Shown: positions 9,996-19,469, counted from the stretch's first letter. The stretch is 52,300 nt of DNA from an uncultured Collinsella sp. (GCA_902475245.1 CABRYP010000014.1:1-52300); one strand, 5' to 3'. Notes: generated from the sequence alone by a model not told the origin. Translations and numbers: made by a program.

Positions 9996-12485
9996 TTACT
10001 CCACCGGTTTGAAGATGGTGGCCTGGCCAAAGACGTTGCGGATGAGGGCTTTGGCCTCGTCCTCGGTCTGCGGAATGCTCGGGGCTGCGCCCTGGTGGCC
10101 GAAGGGACTGCCGGCGCCGGGGTTGGACTCCCAAGGGGCAGCGGGGGCGTCGTCGCTTGCGAGAGCGGACGTCGCGACTGCGGGAGCCGCGGCTGAAGCG
10201 GCAGGGCTGGGCGCGGGCGTCGCACCCGGCACGTCGAACGGAGGCAGATCGTCCCCGCCGGCATCGGCAGCAAAACCGCCGACCATGGCGTCGTCGTAGG
10301 GCACCTGCTCGGATTCCCACGGCGCAGCCTGCGCAGACGGCTGCGTCTTGGGAGCGGACGCGCGCTCGGGTGCGCGGGGCGCGGGCTCGGTCGGGAGCTC
10401 GCCCGTGGCAGGAGCGCCGGCAGGGTTGTCGGAGCGCAGCCAGGGGGCCTTAGCCAGGTCGGATGACTTGGGCGCAGGCGCGGCAGCGGGCTTGGGCGCG
10501 GGGGCCGGAGCAGCCGGTTTGGCCGCAGCGGGTTCAGGCGCCGACGGAGTCGGTGCCGCTACCGGTGCCGCTTTTGGCTGCGTCGCGCTGACGCTCGAGG
10601 ATGCAGGGGCCGCCGAGGACACGGGTTGCGGGTCCGCAGATGCCGCAGCCCGTGCAGATGGAGAATGCTCCTCATGTTGAGGAGCCGTCGTGCCACCTCC
10701 ATCCAGGACGTAATCGACGGTGCGACGACCGAAGACCGCGTTGACTGTCGGCAGGACCACCGACTGCGTGTCGGCGCGACCGAGCATCTTGATGGCAAAG
10801 GTCGAGCCCGCGGGGAACGAGACCGTGAGCTTGGAGCCGTCATCGGCCGTGGCGCGGGCGTTGAGCAAAAGCCCTGCGTAGGAAGCCTGACGCGCCTTGA
10901 CACGCTCGACGACCTCGGCCCATTTGCGCTGGAGCTCGCCGGCGTCCTCGACCGCGGGGGTCTCGGCAGCACCGGCGGCGGCAACCTGGGCGGCGTTGTT
11001 GGGCTTGGACACCGGCACGGTCGATGCCGCAGGCGCGGGAGCCGCAACGGGTTGAGGTGCAGGCGTTACAGGTTTGGGCGCCGACGCAGGAACCGCGGAC
11101 TTGGGCGCAGACTGGGCCGCCGGAACAGCAGTGCCGCGGTCCCAAGGCATGCCACCCTGATGCGCGGACGTAGCAGCGGGGGCGGCAGTCGCCGCGGGAG
11201 TAGCGGCTCGGGCACCCGAAATCAGCGTCGGCTGCTGGACAGCAACGGATACGGATGCTGCAGGCGCGACGGCCTGAGCGGCAGCCACGCTCGCCGGAAC
11301 GGCGGCGTTGGCAACCATGGCCTCCAAGCGTGCCACGCGCTCGGCCAAAGCCTCAATCGTTAAATCGGCCTCGGGACGCGCCAGACGCGTACAGGCGATC
11401 TCGAGCACCAGGCGCACGTCGCTCGCGCCCCTCATCTCCAACGCGGCATCGTCGAGCACCGTCAGCACGCGGGCCAGACGGTCGGCCGGATGCTCGCCAA
11501 AGGCAGCAGCCTCGGCAGCAAGCGCCTCGGCCTGCTCGGCCCCGCCCTCAAACAGCTCGGCACGGGCACCGGCAACGCAGGCCACATACACGTCGCGCAC
11601 ATGCGCCACCAGGTCGCGCGTCAGCTCAAGCAGATCATTGCCCTCCTCGACCTGTGCGCGAATGAGCCCATAGAGTTCAGCAATATCACGCTCGGCAATA
11701 GCGCGGGCAAACTCGCCCAGGATCTGGTCCGAAACCTCGCCCAAAAGCGAGCGGGCATCGTCCGCATGCACGGCGCCGTTGCCAAAAACGCTCAGCTGCT
11801 CCAGCGTGGAAAGCGCGTCGCGCATACCGCCCTTGGCATGGCGCGCCACGATGGTCAGCGCCTCGTCGTCGTAATCGAAGCCCTCCTGCTCACACACGTA
11901 GGACAAGCGATGTTCGATATCCTCGTTGCTGATGCGGTGGAAATCGAAGCGCTGGCAGCGCGAGAGGATGGTCTCCAGAATCTTTTGCGGGTCGGTGGTG
12001 CACAGCACGAAGATCACGTGTGCCGGCGGCTCCTCGAGCGTCTTGAGCAGCGCGTTGAACGCCGCCGTCGTGAGCATGTGAACCTCGTCGATGATATAGA
12101 TCTTGTACTTGCCGCGCACCGGGGCAAAGTTGACGGAGTTGATGATCTCCTCGCGCACATTGTCCACGCCCGTGCGGCTTGCGGCATCGAGCTCGTAGAC
12201 ATCGGGGTGGTTGCCCTCGGCGATGAGCTCGCACTCCTCACAGGTGCCGTCGGGCATGCACCCGCTTGCGCCCTCGGCGCGCGCTGCCTCGGCATTACGG
12301 CACAGCAGCGCCTTGGCAAGGATGCGCGCCATGGTGGTCTTGCCCGTGCCGCGCGGTCCGCAGAACAGGTATGCGTGGGACAGGCGCCCCTCGGTGATGG
12401 CGTGCTCGAGCGTCGAGACGATATGCTGCTGGCCCACCACGGAGTCGAAGGTGAGCGGGCGATACTTTCGGTACAACGATTCCAT
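9996..12485 (-). CDS. dnaX: DNA polymerase III subunit gamma/tau
   Basis: 829 residues. It is the clamp-loader ATPase that organises the replisome. The N-terminal AAA+ domain has MESLYRKYRPLTFDSVVGQQ, Walker A GPRGTGKT at 43-50, a zinc-binding Cys cluster at about 62-85 (including CEEC), Walker B IIDEVHML, and sensor 1 FVLCTTDPQKI. Domain III follows to about 390. The remaining 430 residues are mostly low-complexity Ala/Pro linker with a short folded segment (RKWAEVVERVKARQASYAGLLLNAR) typical of the tau end. The start is fixed by GGGGGAG before the ATG; an open frame extends 158 codons upstream but has no coding character. No slippery frameshift heptamer was noticed, so a separate gamma product is not predicted. 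Confidence 0.96.
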   Translation of the reverse strand: MESLYRKYRPLTFDSVVGQQHIVSTLEHAITEGRLSHAYLFCGPRGTGKTTMARILAKALLCRNAEAARAEGASGCMPDGTCEECELIAEGNHPDVYELDAASRTGVDNVREEIINSVNFAPVRGKYKIYIIDEVHMLTTAAFNALLKTLEEPPAHVIFVLCTTDPQKILETILSRCQRFDFHRISNEDIEHRLSYVCEQEGFDYDDEALTIVARHAKGGMRDALSTLEQLSVFGNGAVHADDARSLLGEVSDQILGEFARAIAERDIAELYGLIRAQVEEGNDLLELTRDLVAHVRDVYVACVAGARAELFEGGAEQAEALAAEAAAFGEHPADRLARVLTVLDDAALEMRGASDVRLVLEIACTRLARPEADLTIEALAERVARLEAMVANAAVPASVAAAQAVAPAASVSVAVQQPTLISGARAATPAATAAPAATSAHQGGMPWDRGTAVPAAQSAPKSAVPASAPKPVTPAPQPVAAPAPAASTVPVSKPNNAAQVAAAGAAETPAVEDAGELQRKWAEVVERVKARQASYAGLLLNARATADDGSKLTVSFPAGSTFAIKMLGRADTQSVVLPTVNAVFGRRTVDYVLDGGGTTAPQHEEHSPSARAAASADPQPVSSAAPASSSVSATQPKAAPVAAPTPSAPEPAAAKPAAPAPAPKPAAAPAPKSSDLAKAPWLRSDNPAGAPATGELPTEPAPRAPERASAPKTQPSAQAAPWESEQVPYDDAMVGGFAADAGGDDLPPFDVPGATPAPSPAASAAAPAVATSALASDDAPAAPWESNPGAGSPFGHQGAAPSIPQTEDEAKALIRNVFGQATIFKPVE

Positions 12486-12600
12486 GGGTGCTCCCCCGGG
12501 TATACTGAGTCTTGTTGCCGCGACGGCCATGCGGTCGCACGGCATACTGCATTCATAATAACCCGTACGGCGAGCCCGCCGCGATAGGAGTCCAAAGAGC

Positions 12601-13326
12601 ATGGCAGACGCAGAGAGCAACCTCGTCCCCTCCGAAGCAGCCGACCAGGTCGAGGTCGCGCTCGAGGAGCAGGCCGCAGCCGACGACGGCATCCTGTACC
12701 TCAACGAGTACCAGTACGAAAACGACCTGGTCACCGACTTCGCCCGCCTGGTCGCCTCGCCCAGGCGTCGCGGTTCGCTGTATGTCGCCGCGGCAATTGC
12801 CGCGCTGATCGGCATTGGCATGCTGGTGGCCGGCGGTAACTGGATCAAGTTTGGCGTCGTCCTGATCGTATTCGGCGCCTTTTTGGCCTGGTGGAGCAAA
12901 AACCTGCACCACACGCTCGCCCGTGACTTTATCGACGCCGTCGAGGCCGACGAGTCCATGGGTGGCCGCTATCGCCGCGTCGCTGCCAACGAGGACGGCC
13001 TGATGGTTTGGGGCAAGAGCGGCAAGTCGCAGTTCTTCCCGTTTGAGAAGCTCGACCACGTACTCGACGGCGAGCGCATCTTTGTAGCCATGTTCGCCGA
13101 CCAGGGCGTGACGATCCCTAAGGACACCTTTATCCGCGGCGATGCCGAGCAGTTTGGCCCCTTCCTTAAGGCGCGCATCAACAAAAAGCTCCGCATCGAG
13201 ACCAAGAAGAAGAAAATGAAGGCCGAGAAGGCTGCCGCCGAGGCCAAGCGGGGCGACAAGGCCGACAAGCCCCAAGACAACAAGGGCAAGCAGCGCAAGC
13301 AGAAGAAGAGCAAGAAGAAGCGCTAG
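12601..13326 (+). CDS. YcxB-like membrane protein
   Basis: 241 residues. An acidic N-terminus is followed by two adjacent membrane segments (SLYVAAAIAALIGIGMLVAG and FGVVLIVFGAFLAWW, about 60-100), and then a domain of about 90 residues with the pattern YRRVAANEDGLMVWG ... FFPFEKL ... IPKDTFIRG, which resembles YcxB-like domains. The last 45 residues are extremely Lys-rich, which suggests binding to nucleic acid or acidic lipid. It is transcribed away from dnaX, with a 115-nt shared upstream region. Function unknown. Confidence 0.75.
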   Translation: MADAESNLVPSEAADQVEVALEEQAAADDGILYLNEYQYENDLVTDFARLVASPRRRGSLYVAAAIAALIGIGMLVAGGNWIKFGVVLIVFGAFLAWWSKNLHHTLARDFIDAVEADESMGGRYRRVAANEDGLMVWGKSGKSQFFPFEKLDHVLDGERIFVAMFADQGVTIPKDTFIRGDAEQFGPFLKARINKKLRIETKKKKMKAEKAAAEAKRGDKADKPQDNKGKQRKQKKSKKKR

Positions 13327-13351
13327 GGCCGAGCGCCACTGCGAAGGGAAT

Positions 13352-13377
13352 CTCATCCCGCTTCAGCGTAGGATGAG
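13352..13377. terminator. Hairpin between convergent genes
   Basis: CTCATCC and GGATGAG pair around 12 nt between the stops of the YcxB-like gene and the convergent exported-protein gene. There is no strong T tract, so the call is weak. Confidence 0.4.
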
Positions 13378-13400
13378 GCTCCCCCAACAGGGCCTTCGAG

Positions 13401-14060
13401 CTATTTAACTTCAAACCTGAAGAGCCTTCGCTCCGGCAGATCGGTCATCTTCATCGTATAGGTCCCGGGAAACGCTTTCTCAAAACGGACGGTCTCGTAA
13501 CCTTCGAAATAGTCGTTGGTGTTTTGCATCATGAATGGGACGAGTAACTCGTTCTCCGCCCCAACCTGTACAGCAAACGCAGCAGAACCGCCCAGCACCG
13601 GCATTGCCTGCGTTATCAGATCGGTATTGACCACAAAGTCATAGTTTGGCGCAGACTCCGGCACCAAATGCCAAACATACGCTTTAATTCCGCCTTCGAC
13701 ATTGTCCTTATTCCTGACACGCATCTTTACGGCGATAACACACGTGATGTCGGCGTCCTTCAATTTCGTTTTCGTATCTACGATGCCATATTTTGAATAA
13801 TCATCATGCGCACGCTTGAGATACTCGCGCGGCGTGAGCAGCTCTGCCCCGTCTATGCAAAACGAATACCCGTCAGTCGCCACATCCTTCGACCCCAGAA
13901 ACGCCCCATCCATCGAGAGCCATTCGCCCTCCGCGTAATATTTTTCAGGAATGACTGTCCGGTTCCCGTTAACGACGCTCACCCTCATGCCCGCAAGGCC
14001 GGTAACAGCACAGCCAAAAAGCGCGAGCATCGACCTTCTCGTCAACAGGGCCTTCTTCAT
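13401..14060 (-). CDS. Exported protein, last gene of the peptide/ABC operon (DUF5028-like)
   Basis: About 219 residues from MKKALLTRRSMLALFG. An alternative GTG three codons earlier overlaps the ATPase stop as GTGA, but AAAGG is better spaced for the ATG. The N-terminus is a signal-like sequence with twin arginines before a hydrophobic stretch (TRRSMLALFGCAVTGLAG) and a Cys that could be lipidated. The rest is a beta-rich domain (ITCVIAVKMRVRNKD, ENELLVPFMMQNTND, GTYTMKMTDLPERRLFRFEV) that resembles, from memory, the DUF5028 proteins found beside peptide ABC transporters. An immunity or accessory role is an inference from position only. Confidence 0.65.
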   Translation of the reverse strand: MKKALLTRRSMLALFGCAVTGLAGMRVSVVNGNRTVIPEKYYAEGEWLSMDGAFLGSKDVATDGYSFCIDGAELLTPREYLKRAHDDYSKYGIVDTKTKLKDADITCVIAVKMRVRNKDNVEGGIKAYVWHLVPESAPNYDFVVNTDLITQAMPVLGGSAAFAVQVGAENELLVPFMMQNTNDYFEGYETVRFEKAFPGTYTMKMTDLPERRLFRFEVK

Positions 14061-14065
14061 CGCGC

Positions 14066-14710
14066 TCACGACCTTTCCCGAACTTTCACAACGGCACCGT
14101 CGCGCATGCAGTAAACACGATCGGCTAGCTCCTCGAGCACCTCTCCGTCATGGCTAGACAGAAGAACCTCGCGACCCGTTGATGCCGCCATCGCCACAAC
14201 GCGCTTGAGCATTTCCACGCCCGCTTCGTCGAGGGCATTCGTTGGCTCATCGAGAACAAGCAGCTTCGGCTTTTCCATAATTGCCGCAGCTATTCCCAGA
14301 CGCTGCTTCATCCCAAGCGAGTATGCTCGAAACTTCTTTTTTTCGTCTGCATCGAGCCCCACGAGCCGCAGGGCAGAGCGAATGTCCTCGGGGGTGGCAA
14401 CGCCATTGATTTGAGCTATGAGCTCCAGATTGTCGTAACCAGACAGATATCCTAAAAAGGAAGGCGCCTCTATCAACATCCCCAGACTCGGCGGAAACGA
14501 GATATCCGCCCCAAGTCTTTGGCCATCGATAATAATCTCGCCCTCGGTGGGTCTAATCAATCCGCAGACCGCTCGCATGAGCATGGTCTTACCCGAACCG
14601 TTTATCCCCTGAAGCCCGACCACAGTCCCAGGGTCAACCTCGATAGACACGTTGCGCAGGACATCGTTTTTGCCCATGCGCTTCGATACGTCCCTAACGA
14701 TCACACTCAT
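14066..14710 (-). CDS. ABC transporter ATP-binding protein
   Basis: 214 residues. Walker A GINGSGKT, Q loop region (MLIEAPSFLGYLSGYDNL), signature YSLGMKQRLGIA (LSGGQ replaced by SLGMKQ, as in many BcrA and lantibiotic-immunity ATPases), Walker B LLVLDEPTNALDE, and switch His in LLSSHDGEVLEEL. It powers the two permeases encoded just upstream. The ATG reading MSVIVRDVSKRM is preceded by GAGGG and overlaps the permease gene end by 4 nt (ATGA). Its own stop is followed within a few bases by the exported-protein gene. Confidence 0.92.
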   Translation of the reverse strand: MSVIVRDVSKRMGKNDVLRNVSIEVDPGTVVGLQGINGSGKTMLMRAVCGLIRPTEGEIIIDGQRLGADISFPPSLGMLIEAPSFLGYLSGYDNLELIAQINGVATPEDIRSALRLVGLDADEKKKFRAYSLGMKQRLGIAAAIMEKPKLLVLDEPTNALDEAGVEMLKRVVAMAASTGREVLLSSHDGEVLEELADRVYCMRDGAVVKVRERS

Positions 14711-15543
14711 ATCTTGTCCCTCTTTTCGATAAGGTCGGCCCTTCGAAACCACAGTCCACCCAACGATAGGCATAACGACATAATCACAATTGAAAACAAG
14801 CCACTCGAGCCCGTCGCAATTCCTTCTTTGACGATTCCACCCCAGCGCAACAGCATCAAGGCATTTCCCAGTAGCGCCCAATGCCGCGCATATGCCGAAC
14901 AGATCAGGTAGCTCATTACAACCGCAAATGAAACTGACGGCCCAAGCACAAACCCAACCGTTGCCTGCACAAACGCAAGCGCCTCAAAAGCAAGAAAGAG
15001 ACCTGCGAAAAACGGCAGTGCACCTGCTTCGCTCGCCTTGAGAAACCACGGCGCCAAATTAGCCAGCTGAAGCGACTCGCCATGGATGACCGCGCTGAAC
15101 GAGGCACTCACCATCAAGCTCCAAATCACAACAGAGCAAACCACCACGAGCAGCGAAAATGCTGTTATCGCCGCCACTGAGATAAAACGCGAGACCCACC
15201 AAAGGGTTCTCGCCCGGCATCGGACAAGCGTTTGCAAACCAAACCCGTGCAACGATTCGGCGGGATAATCGAGTGTTGTATAGAGAATAAGCAGAATGAG
15301 AAATAGCCATCCTAGCGGAGGCACAAACATGACCCCGGGCCTAGGCTCAAACGGAGCAGATCCGGCAAACACGAGCGCAAGATTGTCCGCAAACCCCAAG
15401 GCATCCGTCCTGACCCCATACACAGAAGACAAACCGTAGGCGTACACCAGGTTCGCAACGGTCACTGCCGCAATCGCAATAAAGGTAATGATGTTCTTCT
15501 TCAAAACGGTCCTCAGGTCCGCGGCGACCAGCCTAAACAGCAT
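14707..15543 (-). CDS. ABC transporter permease (second)
   Basis: 278 residues with about six hydrophobic segments, starting MLFRLVAADLRTVLKKN, a cytoplasmic N-terminus typical of ABC-2 type permeases. The start overlaps the stop of the first permease as TGATG. Paired with the neighbouring permease and ATPase it should form one exporter or an immunity pump for a peptide. No substrate-binding protein is present, which argues for export. Confidence 0.8.
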   Translation of the reverse strand: MLFRLVAADLRTVLKKNIITFIAIAAVTVANLVYAYGLSSVYGVRTDALGFADNLALVFAGSAPFEPRPGVMFVPPLGWLFLILLILYTTLDYPAESLHGFGLQTLVRCRARTLWWVSRFISVAAITAFSLLVVVCSVVIWSLMVSASFSAVIHGESLQLANLAPWFLKASEAGALPFFAGLFLAFEALAFVQATVGFVLGPSVSFAVVMSYLICSAYARHWALLGNALMLLRWGGIVKEGIATGSSGLFSIVIMSLCLSLGGLWFRRADLIEKRDKI

Positions 15544-16424
15544 CAGACCATCTCCCGCCTTTTCCACGCCCCAGAAAAAGCCAACGAAGCAAGGGTCAAT
15601 AATATGATTTCCGCAAAACCGGCTCGAATGTCTGGCCAGTTATTCAGCGATTCCGACCTGATGCTGTTGAAGATATTGCAGTTAAACCCCACACAAGCCA
15701 TTACGCCGAAGATCCAGCCATTTGCAAAATGCCACGCAACCATTAGCAGATACGGGACAATTATCGCTTTGATTCTGCTACGAAACAAAATTGAGAAGCC
15801 AGTTACAGCCATGGATAAAGTCCCGAGCGTGACCGCATCGAACAGCGTGTATGCAAGCACATATAACAAAGGATGTGAATAAAATAGACCGGAGAAATAG
15901 CTATGTAGGTAAAGCCCTACGTAGGTCGACTCATCGACCCGAGGAAGATACGCAGGAAAAAGCATCGAGACAATCAGGAAATTGACGAGCAGAGGAATGG
16001 CAGTCACTGTAAACGCGGAGAGGAAAGCAGACAGCACCTTTACGTTCACGTATGCCTTTCTGGAAACGCGCGTGCATATCTGCATGTCATAACCACTCAA
16101 ACGCTCAAAGAGGCACGACCAAGATCCGGCCAACATTGCAAGCAGGGGCAGTGCATAGAAAAACACCGACGCAGACAGTGGCGCGTTCGCGCTCACAACA
16201 ATCCAGTTACCGAAGCTGCTTTCACGTGTTTGACCGAGATAGTTTTTGGCTTGCATGCCAACGCCGTAACCAAAAGAAAGAAGGTTGTGACGTTCTTTTT
16301 CCAAATTTGCCCACGGCTCCAGCGCAGCAGCTATTGCAACTGCGACTGCAATCAAGAGAGCAAAGATAAAAGCTGGGCGTCTTATCGTTTTCGACAGCTC
16401 ATATCTTACGAGCCTTTGGTTCAT
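15543..16424 (-). CDS. ABC transporter permease (first)
   Basis: 293 residues. The start reads MNQRLVRYELSKTIRRPAF and is preceded by GGAGGAGGACGT. The first membrane segment is followed by a long extracytoplasmic loop (about 45-100) and five more segments, the pattern of ABC-2 permeases. It is related in layout to the second permease, and both overlap their neighbours, so all four downstream genes depend on the same transcript as the small exported peptide gene. Confidence 0.8.
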   Translation of the reverse strand: MNQRLVRYELSKTIRRPAFIFALLIAVAVAIAAALEPWANLEKERHNLLSFGYGVGMQAKNYLGQTRESSFGNWIVVSANAPLSASVFFYALPLLAMLAGSWSCLFERLSGYDMQICTRVSRKAYVNVKVLSAFLSAFTVTAIPLLVNFLIVSMLFPAYLPRVDESTYVGLYLHSYFSGLFYSHPLLYVLAYTLFDAVTLGTLSMAVTGFSILFRSRIKAIIVPYLLMVAWHFANGWIFGVMACVGFNCNIFNSIRSESLNNWPDIRAGFAEIILLTLASLAFSGAWKRREMV

Positions 16425-16436
16425 ACGTCCTCCTCC

Positions 16437-16463
16437 CCCTTCCGACCCAGAAAGCCGGAAGGG
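16437..16463 (-). terminator. Attenuator-like hairpin between peptide gene and permease
   Basis: CCCTTCCG and CGGAAGGG pair around an 11-nt loop directly ahead of the permease ribosome site. There is no T tract, so it is more likely a processing or partial-termination hairpin that sets a higher level for the peptide gene than for the transporter. Confidence 0.45.
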
Positions 16464-16478
16464 AGCCAATTCAAACAA

Positions 16479-16991
16479 CTATGCGGGAAGCTTGCGGAAA
16501 TGCCCGACGCAGTCGGGGCTCCATACACCAATAACAGTGCCGTAGCCAGACTCCGCCCATGCAGTCAGTCGCGCCGCAGATCGCCCGTTCTCACGGACGA
16601 GGTTATACATTTCCCACTGTCCCTTGTGATTCGAACGATACGTTCCCTGAGTACAATTCATGCTGCCGCTACCGCTTGTGTTATACGCACCGTCTGTATA
16701 TAACCGAAGCGGATTTCCCGTATAACCTTGGATATCCAGATAGAGCGATGAGGAATCATCCTTTTGACGGTAGCCAGTTGCACTCGTCCCGGCACATTGA
16801 AAACTAAATGCCCTATCGGCATTGTTCGTACAGGTCGTAATTCCCGTATCGGCGTTTTGAGTAATGCTAGAAACCTGAGAGGTGTCAAACTCCTCTTGCG
16901 CGAACGATGCAGCGGGAACCCCTAGGGACAGACCCGCAGCAATCGCCAACCCGACTCCGATTCGAGTAATAGCGCTCCTTGGCTTAATCAT
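16479..16991 (-). CDS. Small exported, Cys-containing protein (peptide or bacteriocin-like), first gene of ABC operon
   Basis: 170 residues from MIKPRSAITRIG, preceded by GGAGAAGG. A clear Sec signal peptide (IGVGLAIAAGLSLGVPAASFA) should be cut after about residue 31. The mature part is about 140 residues, with four or five Cys (TTCTNN, SFQCAG, MNCTQG, DCVG), many Gly, Tyr and Ser, and a C-terminal half reading YNLVRENGRSAARLTAW and GTVIGVWSPD. It resembles, from memory, DUF2712-like exported proteins linked to ABC transporters; this was not checked. Its place ahead of an exporter-type ABC system suggests a secreted effector or signal. Confidence 0.65.
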   Translation of the reverse strand: MIKPRSAITRIGVGLAIAAGLSLGVPAASFAQEEFDTSQVSSITQNADTGITTCTNNADRAFSFQCAGTSATGYRQKDDSSSLYLDIQGYTGNPLRLYTDGAYNTSGSGSMNCTQGTYRSNHKGQWEMYNLVRENGRSAARLTAWAESGYGTVIGVWSPDCVGHFRKLPA

Positions 16992-17100
16992 GGCCTTCTC
17001 CAATCAAAAGCGGCTAACAATGCGTCGACGCACAGCAACCTTTGCATGAATGGAGAAAGATGTCTGTAAACACTCGCTATTGAGTTGATAATCCAGGCGT

Positions 17101-19263
17101 TTACACGTTATCTACCTGCGATAACAATGAAATAAGCTCTGCCTTGTTCTTGATCTTCAACTGGCGATAGGACGCGGATCGCAGCGCTTGCACCGTAGAT
17201 GCAGCGTAACCGACATCCTGCGCAATGGTCTTTGTCGTTGTGCCCTCTGCCGTCATCAACAATATTCGGGCCTGAACATCGGACAGGGCGCGCGACGTAA
17301 GCAGAGCCAGCCGGCGCACGTGAGCTGCTTCGGTGGACCCGTTCGCACGGTACTTCAAGACGGCCTTCTCGTCCTCAACCGAGCGTACGAGCACGATGTG
17401 CGTAACGAGCATGGGCACAGACCAGCAAACAATCACCGTTGCCACGACGACATTGACGGCCGAACTTTGCCCCAGCAACGACGCAAGGAACAGAGGCTCG
17501 AAAACCGTCAGATCCTGCACCATGTTGAGCAAGACAACCCAGACAGGAGCCGCCGCCCCAAAGCAAAGCATCCATATCCCAAGCATTTTGCGCTGCGGAC
17601 AGCTACGCAGCACTATGTATGTGAGCAACATCCCCGTCAGCACCGCGAACCCATGGATTCGCCCCCTAGTGGCCGCATGGATTAAAGTAGCCGCACCTAT
17701 TGACACCAACGGCACGATAGCCCGGACACGGGCATGCACCTTAAACGGACGCAGCCCAACAGCGAGCGAGACCGTAGATGCCACGCCGCACAGCAGGACC
17801 GGCGCAGCCATCAACGGATCGCATATACACCTCCATGCCGCGATATAGACAAAAGACCATTCCACGGCAGACAGCACCGCCCATACGCACGGGCTTCCGA
17901 GCCCAATCGCCCCATCCGTTCTAGTCAGCGCAACTTCACGATTCAGTTTTTCACCCGCGTAGTGCAGCGACAGAAGCAGTCCGAGACCCAATGCATAGCT
18001 TGCGAGAGAAAAGGCGACTGCCCGCGAAACACCGGATCCCCAATCGCTATCCGCCATTACCAAGGGGCCCGCCGCAAGGAGGATAAAAAATGTTGTGAGC
18101 AGGTATCGAAACAGCCGGCGCGTCCGAACTGATGTCAACATATCACCAGCATGCCGCTGCAGCAGACCAGGCCCTGTAGCATCACCCTCACCCGCAAACA
18201 ATGCCACGAGCTCGCGTGAGCCCGCAACCGATGCCTTCCCGTATGCTCGGTGAAGCGTTGTTCGCACCGTCGATGGCTTCGTACCCGTCTCCCTGGCAAT
18301 TTCCGCCGGCGTTTTCCCTTTGAGCAGCAGTCGAACAAACTGCTCTTCTCGAGGCGACAGGGCAGGGGAAAACACCCCCGCATCGAATGGGTCGGACGTG
18401 CGAGGGGTATCCGAATTGTTGTCCCGTTTCTCCCTTAGCAATGTGCATACGAAGGCGGCAACAGCAATAGCGGACCCCATCGACAGTGATGCAATGACTG
18501 CGGCATCGCTTGCAAAGTATGCCACCTCGACAGCCGGAACAAGGCCAATGGGAACTGCTACAAGCACAGAACGGGCAAACACGTCGCCCTGCCCCCGACC
18601 AAAGGCGCGGGGACAGCAAAGCAGCGGGACCGCAGCCAATACGAGATAGACCAGCGGAATTAAAAGCACGAGGCCAATTGATGCGGCCGTTACAGAGGGC
18701 ATCCCCCATGGCTCGGGAACGACTCTCCATGAAATTCGACAGCAAAACAGCAGGCAAGACAGGACAACTATTGTTTCTGCAAAAAGCGTGCTCTGCGATC
18801 GGCGGGTCCCCCTTTCGCCGTCCCGCGCCGCCCCCCGTATCAAAGGAGAGCCCGCCGTATCCCAAATTACATATGAGAGGAGCAACGACCCAGTGAAGCA
18901 CAAGGCACACGAAACACGATGCAACAACCAGATTGGTGCAAACACGATTGGAATAGAATCTCCGCGAGCATAGAAGGCCAAGTCGACCCATTCGGGAACC
19001 ACCGCAATAGCAGCAAGGAAAACACCGAAGACGCCAAGGCGACCCGGCCGTCTTATTTCTCTCCCCTTGCGGAGCGCAACACCATGACCAAACGCCGCGA
19101 GGCATGCGCCAAGGATAACGAGCCAGGTCATTGCACCTGATGCCAAGCCGATTGAAGATGAAAACCGGTGATAAGGGGTAACCGCCATTACGACGAGCGC
19201 AATGGCGAAAGCAGATGTGGCAGAACAGCGGGAAAAGAGCATATGACCTCCATAGCGTGTCAT
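17101..19263 (-). CDS. Polytopic membrane protein with two LuxR-type DNA-binding domains
   Basis: 720 residues. The first 280 hold about seven hydrophobic segments. A LuxR helix-turn-helix follows at about 297-350 (LSPREEQFVRLLLKGKTPAE, STVRTTLHRAYGKAS). Then comes a second block of about eight hydrophobic segments (about 375-640) and a second LuxR helix-turn-helix at about 655-715 (LSDVQARILLMTAEGTTTKT, STVQALRSASYRQLKIKNKA). The internal duplication of membrane block plus LuxR domain looks like a fusion of two related one-component regulators; the usual E of the second domain's recognition core is changed. A start seven codons later, behind GGAGG, is equally possible. It lies 109 nt upstream of the peptide/ABC operon on the same strand and is its likely regulator. 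Confidence 0.85.
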   Translation of the reverse strand: MTRYGGHMLFSRCSATSAFAIALVVMAVTPYHRFSSSIGLASGAMTWLVILGACLAAFGHGVALRKGREIRRPGRLGVFGVFLAAIAVVPEWVDLAFYARGDSIPIVFAPIWLLHRVSCALCFTGSLLLSYVIWDTAGSPLIRGAARDGERGTRRSQSTLFAETIVVLSCLLFCCRISWRVVPEPWGMPSVTAASIGLVLLIPLVYLVLAAVPLLCCPRAFGRGQGDVFARSVLVAVPIGLVPAVEVAYFASDAAVIASLSMGSAIAVAAFVCTLLREKRDNNSDTPRTSDPFDAGVFSPALSPREEQFVRLLLKGKTPAEIARETGTKPSTVRTTLHRAYGKASVAGSRELVALFAGEGDATGPGLLQRHAGDMLTSVRTRRLFRYLLTTFFILLAAGPLVMADSDWGSGVSRAVAFSLASYALGLGLLLSLHYAGEKLNREVALTRTDGAIGLGSPCVWAVLSAVEWSFVYIAAWRCICDPLMAAPVLLCGVASTVSLAVGLRPFKVHARVRAIVPLVSIGAATLIHAATRGRIHGFAVLTGMLLTYIVLRSCPQRKMLGIWMLCFGAAAPVWVVLLNMVQDLTVFEPLFLASLLGQSSAVNVVVATVIVCWSVPMLVTHIVLVRSVEDEKAVLKYRANGSTEAAHVRRLALLTSRALSDVQARILLMTAEGTTTKTIAQDVGYAASTVQALRSASYRQLKIKNKAELISLLSQVDNV

Positions 19264-19414
19264 TATATCGCTCGGGCTGCTCGTTTATCTCCACGCCCAC
19301 ACCAGCCAGCATCAACGATTCAGGCGAACTCCAATCCGAGCCAGATCACGGTTCAGCTTTTGTCCGCAGTCCCCGCATCAAAGCGGGATGCGGTTTCCTT
19401 TTGAGCGTCGATCT

Positions 19415-19460
19415 GGAAACTGTATCCCGTTCTGAGTCAATATTCTGGGACGCAGTTTCC
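19415..19460. repeat. Palindrome A, GGAAAC...GTTTCC type
   Basis: Arms 19415-19428 and 19447-19460 pair over 14 nt with two G-U compatible mismatches around an 18-nt loop. It shares plan, arm ends and loop length with palindrome B. Confidence 0.65.
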
Positions 19461-19469
19461 GCAGCACAC

